DNA of 6,158 bases from an uncultured Prevotellaceae bacterium (GTDB taxonomy: Bacteria > Bacteroidota > Bacteroidia > Bacteroidales > Bacteroidaceae): assembly GCA_946539475.1 (NCBI GenBank), contig CAMNHM010000153.1, forward strand, positions 1 through 6,158, in the 5' to 3' direction. Below, piece by piece: positions 1-3,442 of this stretch. Both the position numbers and the translations under genes were made by a program. The stretch's first letter is position 1. Each line of letters opens with the position of its first letter. The notes below the pieces were generated by a model, which saw nothing but the letters and a program-made list of their open reading frames with translations, had not been told where the DNA came from and did not search any database.

Positions 1-391
1 GGTTGCACGACGTCTCCAGGAACGACAGCCCGCAGGTCATGATGAAATAGGCCACGAGGAAGCATCCGTAGACGCCGATGCCTTTGGCAGGGAAGAAAAG
101 GAGTGCTCCGATGGCGTAGAGTGCGAGCCCCATGAGCACGCCTGCCTTGTAGCTGTATTTGCGGATGAAGATGGCCGCGGGGAATGCCATGCAGAAATAT
201 CCTCCGTAGAAGGCCACCTGTACGAGTGCTCCCTCGGTGACGTTCATTCGGAAAATTTTCGAGAAGGCCTTCACCATGGGGTTGGTGATGTCGTTTGCAA
301 AGCCCCAGAGGGCAAAGCAGAATGTGACGAGGATGAACGGCAGCAGATAGCTGACGCCGTCCTTCGTGATGAGTGATTTCTTCTTTTCCAT
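1..391 (-). CDS. fucP: L-fucose:H+ symporter FucP-like (MFS), N-terminal part only
   Basis: This is an inner-membrane sugar:proton symporter of the major facilitator superfamily, FucP branch, which probably imports L-fucose. The gene runs off the left edge, leaving 130 complete codons of an expected roughly 400-440. The start ATG at 389-391 gives a short basic N-terminus (MEKKK) before the first membrane segment. Four hydrophobic helices are visible at about residues 15-33, 54-76, 82-100 and 106-125. FucP-family signatures are LWGFANDITNP (28-38), AFYGGYF (60-66), the RKYSYKAG loop (77-84) and GLSFLETSCN (121-130). E126 aligns with Glu135 of E. coli FucP, needed for transport. At the position of E. 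coli Asp46 there is N37, with an acidic residue three positions earlier (D34). It is the last visible gene of the leftward operon, 51 nt after the amidohydrolase. The family is secure. Fucose as substrate is inferred from the divergent fucosidase; a related sugar (L-galactose, for example) is possible. Confidence 0.88.
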   Translation of the reverse strand, partial: MEKKKSLITKDGVSYLLPFILVTFCFALWGFANDITNPMVKAFSKIFRMNVTEGALVQVAFYGGYFCMAFPAAIFIRKYSYKAGVLMGLALYAIGALLFFPAKGIGVYGCFLVAYFIMTCGLSFLETSCN

Positions 392-442
392 GTGTTTTAT
401 TGATAGATTGTTTTTTTACGGTTGGAGATGCTTGTGTGTGTC

Positions 443-1333
443 CTATTCCGACATGTTCTTGATGTAAGGCAGGTCGGGCAGGTCGTGGAAACGGTAGAAG
501 CGCTCGGCATTGCCTCCCAGGAAGGCCGCTTTCTGGGCGTCGGTGAGGAGGGTGGACTTCGAGATGAAGTCGTACGACATGCGGTAGGTGATGGCGGTGA
601 TGGTGCGCGGATAGTCGGAACCCCACATCAGCCGGTCCCAACCCACCCAGTCGGCAGCCTCCTGAATGCGTCGCACGGCGGTGGGGTAGGGGTAGAACTC
701 CGGGTTGTAGAGCCAGGTGATGCCTCCCGACTCGATCATCACGTGCTCGCCTTCGAGGGCCAGCTTCACCTGTTGCTCGAACGACGACGTGGTGGGCATT
801 CCGAAATGACCGATGGCCACCCTCAGCCGCGGACACTCCTGGACGACCTCGGCCATCTGGGCTATCTGTCGGCTGTCGTCGGCCAGGCACATCGAGAGGA
901 TGAGGTCGTGCTCTTCGAGCATTTTGAACACCGGCATCAGCTGTTCGAGGCTTTCCTTATAGCGGTGGCCGGGTATGGCAATGCCCTTCAGGCCGGCGTC
1001 GATGGCATCCTGCGCCTCGTCAGCCGTCCATGCCATTCCCAGACAGAGGAAGCGGTCGGGATATTGCTGCTGCACCTTGGCCAGGTAGTCGTTCTGGTTG
1101 CCGTCGATAATCTCTTGCACGACGACGGCAGCTGCCACCTGTGCGTAGTTCATGTTCGAGAGGAACACCTCTGCCGTGTTTCGCCCGTCGATGATGAATG
1201 GCGGCAACATCTGCACCTCCTCGTCGAGGAAGATGCTGCGTCCGTCCTTCAGTGTGAGCACCCTTCGTCCGTCGACCCAGGTGTCCTGTCGCAGCCATAG
1301 ATGGCTGTGTGCGTCGATTATGTATTTGCCCAT
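443..1333 (-). CDS. Amidohydrolase-2 family metal-dependent hydrolase, probable L-fuconolactonase
   Basis: This is a cytoplasmic TIM-barrel amidohydrolase (296 aa) related to the COG3618 sugar-lactone hydrolases. Visible motifs are the N-terminal metal-binding HxH in IDAHSHLW (H9, H11), a histidine in AIGHFGMP (H176), and the C-terminal WGSDYP with the expected catalytic Asp (D240). NAERFYRF (275-282) is the usual end of this family. There is no His in strand 4 (LSMCLADD, 146-153), which suits the lactonase branch better than decarboxylases such as ACMSD. Beside an L-fucose/L-galactose dehydrogenase-type enzyme and FucP, the most economical role is opening L-fucono-lactone to L-fuconate. The exact lactone is inferred. 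The start is the ATG at 1331-1333 (MGKYIIDAH), because an in-frame ATG at 1408 would add 25 residues unlike the family and lie well inside the preceding gene. This start overlaps the end of the aldo/keto reductase by 16 nt, suggesting translational coupling. The stop is TAG at 443-445. Confidence 0.85.
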   Translation of the reverse strand: MGKYIIDAHSHLWLRQDTWVDGRRVLTLKDGRSIFLDEEVQMLPPFIIDGRNTAEVFLSNMNYAQVAAAVVVQEIIDGNQNDYLAKVQQQYPDRFLCLGMAWTADEAQDAIDAGLKGIAIPGHRYKESLEQLMPVFKMLEEHDLILSMCLADDSRQIAQMAEVVQECPRLRVAIGHFGMPTTSSFEQQVKLALEGEHVMIESGGITWLYNPEFYPYPTAVRRIQEAADWVGWDRLMWGSDYPRTITAITYRMSYDFISKSTLLTDAQKAAFLGGNAERFYRFHDLPDLPYIKNMSE

Positions 1334-2265
1334 GTCACTCGTTGTTGGTCGCCAATGATTGTCTTTACCGCGTCCACCAGCTGCCAGTCGGGCTCCTCGT
1401 TGGCCCACTCGATGTTGCGGGCCACATTGTCGGGGTTGGCCGACGAGAAGAGTGTCGAGGCGATGCGCTCGTTGCTCACGGCATACTGTATGGCCAGCCG
1501 CTCGATGGGATAGCCCTGCTCACGGCAGTAGTCAGCGGCCCGCTGACAGGCCTCTGCCAATGGTTTCGGAGCGGGATGCCAGTCGGGCACGCCACGCTGC
1601 GAGAGCAGGCCCATGCTCAGTGGTGAGGCGTTGATGACGCCGATCTCGTGCTCTTCGAAGAACGACAGATAGTCGACCAGCGCATCGTCGCAGAGACAGT
1701 AGTGGCAGAAGTTCAGGATGCTCTCCACCGTGCCCTTCTCGCTATGCTCCACCACCCATCGCAGATTGTCGAGCTGCAGGTCGGTGATGCCCACATGCCC
1801 CACGACGCCCTTCTTGCGAAGCTCGACCAGCGCAGGCAATGTCTCGTCGACCACTTTCTGCAGGCCTCCCGGCAGGCTGGCCTGGAACTCGATGTCGTGC
1901 ACGTTGATCAGGTCGATAAAGTCGATGCCTAGCCGTTCCATGCTCTCGTAGACGCTGCGTGTCACCCGCTCGGCCGAATAGTCCCAGGTGTTTTTGCCGT
2001 CCTGTCCGTAGCGTCCTACCTTCGTACTGAGGTAGTACTTCTCCCGGGGGATATGCTTCAATGCCTCTCCAAGCACGGTCTCAGCCTTGTAGTGCCCATA
2101 GTAAGGACTTACATCGATGAAGTTGATGCCTCCCTCGATGGCCGTTTCAACAGCGCTGATACTCTCGTCGAGCTTCGTTGCGTGGAACACGCTGCCCAGC
2201 GATGAGGCCCCAAAGCTCAGGTGGGAAATCTTCATCCCCGTCTTTCCAAGTTCTGTGTATCTCAT
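1318..2265 (-). CDS. Aldo/keto reductase, probable L-fucose (D-threo-aldose) 1-dehydrogenase
   Basis: This is a complete 315-aa NAD(P)-dependent aldo/keto reductase acting in the cytoplasm. The AKR catalytic tetrad is intact: D51, Y56 (in DVSPYYG), K82 (STKVGRY) and H123 (NVHDIEF). The N-terminal LGKTGMKIS and FGASSLGSVF are typical of the family. Several stretches closely resemble, from memory, plant L-galactose dehydrogenase and bacterial D-threo-aldose dehydrogenases: GASSLGSVF, SPYYG, HDIEF, ASPLSMGLL (213-221) and WHPAP (229-233). L-fucose is 6-deoxy-L-galactose, so the same active site suits oxidation of L-fucose at C1 to L-fucono-1,5-lactone. The following lactonase-type gene, which overlaps this one by 16 nt, supports that reading. 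The start ATG (2263-2265) lies 6 nt after the regulator's stop codon and has no clear Shine-Dalgarno sequence, as is common in Bacteroidota. The family is certain. Substrate and cofactor preference are inferred; other L-galacto-configured or D-threo aldoses are possible. Confidence 0.88.
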   Translation of the reverse strand: MRYTELGKTGMKISHLSFGASSLGSVFHATKLDESISAVETAIEGGINFIDVSPYYGHYKAETVLGEALKHIPREKYYLSTKVGRYGQDGKNTWDYSAERVTRSVYESMERLGIDFIDLINVHDIEFQASLPGGLQKVVDETLPALVELRKKGVVGHVGITDLQLDNLRWVVEHSEKGTVESILNFCHYCLCDDALVDYLSFFEEHEIGVINASPLSMGLLSQRGVPDWHPAPKPLAEACQRAADYCREQGYPIERLAIQYAVSNERIASTLFSSANPDNVARNIEWANEEPDWQLVDAVKTIIGDQQRVTWANT

Positions 2266-2271
2266 AATGAT

Positions 2272-3132
2272 CTATCGTTTGATGTTTCTTCTGTATTCCT
2301 GTGGCGTGACGCCTGTGAGCTTGCGAAACAGGCGGATGAAGTAGCTGTGGTCGCTGAAGCCCAGGGCGTAAGCCACCTCTTTCACGGGCATCTCCGTGGT
2401 GAAGAGCAGCAGCTGGGCGCGCTCCGTCTTCTTCTTGTTGATAAACTGCACGGGCGATGTACCAAACTCCCGCTTGAACAATCGGATGAGATAGGGCTTC
2501 GTCACACATGCCACGTCGGCCAGTTCCTCTACGTCGATCATGTCGCTAATGTGCGAGTGGATATGCGTCAGCACCTTCTGCATTCGCTCATCATGTGCCC
2601 ATACACGCTGCACGGCCTCTCGCATGAAACGCGAGAAAATCATCAGCATCGCGCCTCGCAACTCCATCTTCTCCCAGAGTTCCATGGCTTGGTAGCGCTG
2701 TACGTAGCTTGAGAACAGCGTGGCATTGTCGTAGGTCTGCGGATCGCTCGACGGCAGACTGGTTTGTGGCTGTTGGCGGCACATGCGCTCGAAAAGCATG
2801 ACATCGTTCTCCTCAGCTCTTACCTCGGTCGGGAAGTGGTACTGATCCATCACGTCCAGCTCGTTCTTGAATCCCTCGCACACGTGTAGATAATAATGTA
2901 TAAAGCGTCCGCTGCACGCATACGAGTGGAGCGTATAGGCCGGGATGATGTAGAGATGATTGGGGCGGAGCGTTATCCAGCTGTCGTGCAGCAGCAGACG
3001 TGCCTCACCCTCCACGACATAGTAGATACGCGTGAAAGGGGAGCTGACGTCTTGCCAGTTCCAGTCGGCATCGTGATGGGCTATGCCGACGTTGAGCATC
3101 ATCAGGTTCATCGATTCGATGGGTATCTGCAT
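2272..3132 (-). CDS. AraC-family transcriptional regulator
   Basis: This is a 286-aa sugar-responsive DNA-binding regulator. The N-terminal half looks like an AraC cupin sensor: YYVVEGEARLLL (37-48), then LRPNHLYIIPAYTLHSY with the usual proline/histidine pattern. The C-terminal ~104 residues form the two-helix-turn-helix AraC domain: first HTH around 203-224 (ELADVACVTKPYLIRLFKREFG), second around 250-274, with the family signature GFSDHSYFIRLFRKLTGVTPQEYR. The start chosen is the ATG at 3130-3132. An in-frame ATG at 3243 is rejected because the Bacteroidota promoter core (3163-3174) lies between the two, so a transcript from it could not include the upstream ATG, and the extra 37 residues are low-complexity and unlike the family. 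As first gene of the operon, 6 nt before the dehydrogenase, the regulator would be co-transcribed with its probable targets. It faces the divergent fucosidase gene, so control of both directions is likely. The effector is unknown; L-fucose or a pathway intermediate is a guess. Confidence 0.9.
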   Translation of the reverse strand: MQIPIESMNLMMLNVGIAHHDADWNWQDVSSPFTRIYYVVEGEARLLLHDSWITLRPNHLYIIPAYTLHSYACSGRFIHYYLHVCEGFKNELDVMDQYHFPTEVRAEENDVMLFERMCRQQPQTSLPSSDPQTYDNATLFSSYVQRYQAMELWEKMELRGAMLMIFSRFMREAVQRVWAHDERMQKVLTHIHSHISDMIDVEELADVACVTKPYLIRLFKREFGTSPVQFINKKKTERAQLLLFTTEMPVKEVAYALGFSDHSYFIRLFRKLTGVTPQEYRRNIKR

Positions 3133-3162
3133 ATTGGTGGATGGCTGATGGTGAGTTTTGAT

Positions 3163-3174
3163 GGTGCAAAGGTA
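3163..3174 (-). promoter_or_regulatory. Bacteroidota -7 promoter core for the leftward operon
   Basis: Read on the minus strand this is TACCTTTGCACC, containing the Bacteroidota consensus TAnnTTTG. It sits about 30 nt upstream of the regulator's ATG, giving a short leader. No TTG is visible at the expected -33 distance (about 19-21 nt further upstream), so the promoter may depend on an activator. The same 12-mer occurs on the opposite strand at 3337-3348. Confidence 0.72.
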
Positions 3175-3216
3175 CGAATAATTATTTGAATTGCCATATG
3201 ATATTATTGATATTTT

Positions 3217-3230
3217 ATAGGATAATATTG
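3217..3230. promoter_or_regulatory. Candidate operator box A (direct repeat of ATAGGATA)
   Basis: The box reads ATAGGATAATATTG. Its first eight bases match box B at 3259 exactly, and the similarity extends upstream: TATTTT-ATAGGATA (3211-3224) against TATTTTGATAGGATA (3252-3266), differing by one inserted G. The two boxes start 42 bp apart, four helical turns, so they lie on the same face of the DNA. It lies some 55-70 bp upstream of the probable leftward transcription start, a fitting place for an activator site. Confidence 0.45.
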
Positions 3231-3258
3231 TTCTTGATGTCAAAATATGTCTATTTTG

Positions 3259-3295
3259 ATAGGATATTAGGAATGTTTGGCTCCTTTTGTCCTAT
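3259..3295. promoter_or_regulatory. Candidate operator B: imperfect inverted repeat of the same box
   Basis: The left arm is ATAGGATATTAGGA (3259-3272) and the right arm is TCCTTTTGTCCTAT (3282-3295), with 9 nt between them. The arms match as reverse complements at 11 of 14 positions: both outer ATAGGA/TCCTAT ends and both inner AGGA/TCCT ends are exact. It ends roughly 40 nt upstream of the -7 core of the fucosidase promoter, a usual place for an activator. The left arm is also the second copy of the direct repeat that starts at 3217. That the AraC-type regulator binds here is inferred. Confidence 0.45.
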
Positions 3296-3336
3296 TTCTG
3301 TGCAAAATAATGAAACCTTAAAGAGGAAATACTTTG

Positions 3337-3348
3337 TACCTTTGCACC
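3337..3348 (+). promoter_or_regulatory. Bacteroidota -7 promoter core for the fucosidase gene
   Basis: The sequence TACCTTTGCACC contains the TAnnTTTG consensus and lies about 40 nt upstream of the fucosidase ATG. The leader is A/T-rich with no Shine-Dalgarno sequence, normal for Bacteroidota. There is no recognisable -33 TTG at about 3313-3318, again suggesting activator dependence. The 12 bases are identical to the core driving the leftward operon. Confidence 0.75.
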
Positions 3349-3388
3349 GTCAAATTAACAACTAACAATTCAACGTACAATTTGTCTC

Positions 3389-3442
3389 ATGAAGAAATCA
3401 CTAACCTATTTGCTTTTGGCTGTCAGCATGACAGTCAATGCA
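3389..3442 (+). other. Sec signal peptide of the fucosidase
   Basis: Residues 1-18 have a basic start (MKK), a hydrophobic core (LTYLLLAVSMTV) and a good signal peptidase I site, VNA followed by Q19. There is no lipobox cysteine after it, so a soluble exported protein is more likely than a surface lipoprotein. Confidence 0.8.

Larger units (their letters stand above)
3133..3388. promoter_or_regulatory. Divergent intergenic control region
   Basis: This 256-nt non-coding stretch separates the regulator operon from the fucosidase gene and is clearly AT-rich against the GC-rich genes on both sides. It holds two outward-facing promoter cores carrying the same 12-mer, and between them a cluster of ATAGGATA-type boxes (listed separately). 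No small ORF or RNA gene was recognised in it. It is the natural place for the AraC-type regulator to bind and control both directions, but binding is inferred only from layout. Confidence 0.75.

Noticed and set aside
392..442. T-tract at 411-417 between the amidohydrolase and fucP as a terminator
   Set aside because: There is no GC-rich hairpin beside it, and on the transcribed (minus) strand it reads as an A-tract. It does not separate the two genes into different units.
422..1300. Long open frame on the plus strand (292 codons)
   Set aside because: It is antisense to the amidohydrolase, has low-complexity His/Val/Leu/Glu-rich composition and no family motif; the opposite strand has intact HxH and GSDYP motifs. 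It is a reading-frame shadow of GC-rich codons.
1334..1408. N-terminal extension of the amidohydrolase to an ATG at 1408
   Set aside because: The 25 extra residues are the shadow of the dehydrogenase C-terminus; the family normally begins just before the IDAHSHLW motif.
3133..3243. N-terminal extension of the AraC regulator to an ATG at 3243
   Set aside because: The promoter core at 3163-3174 lies downstream of this ATG, and the extra residues are low-complexity translation of AT-rich intergenic DNA.
3234..3243. Small palindrome TTGATGTCAA in the intergenic region
   Set aside because: The arms are only 4 bp with a 2-nt centre in AT-rich DNA; chance is a sufficient explanation and it has no second copy.
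3330..3336. TACTTTG just before the fucosidase promoter core as a second promoter
   Set aside because: It has only one base between TA and TTTG instead of two, and it overlaps the better TACCTTTG core.
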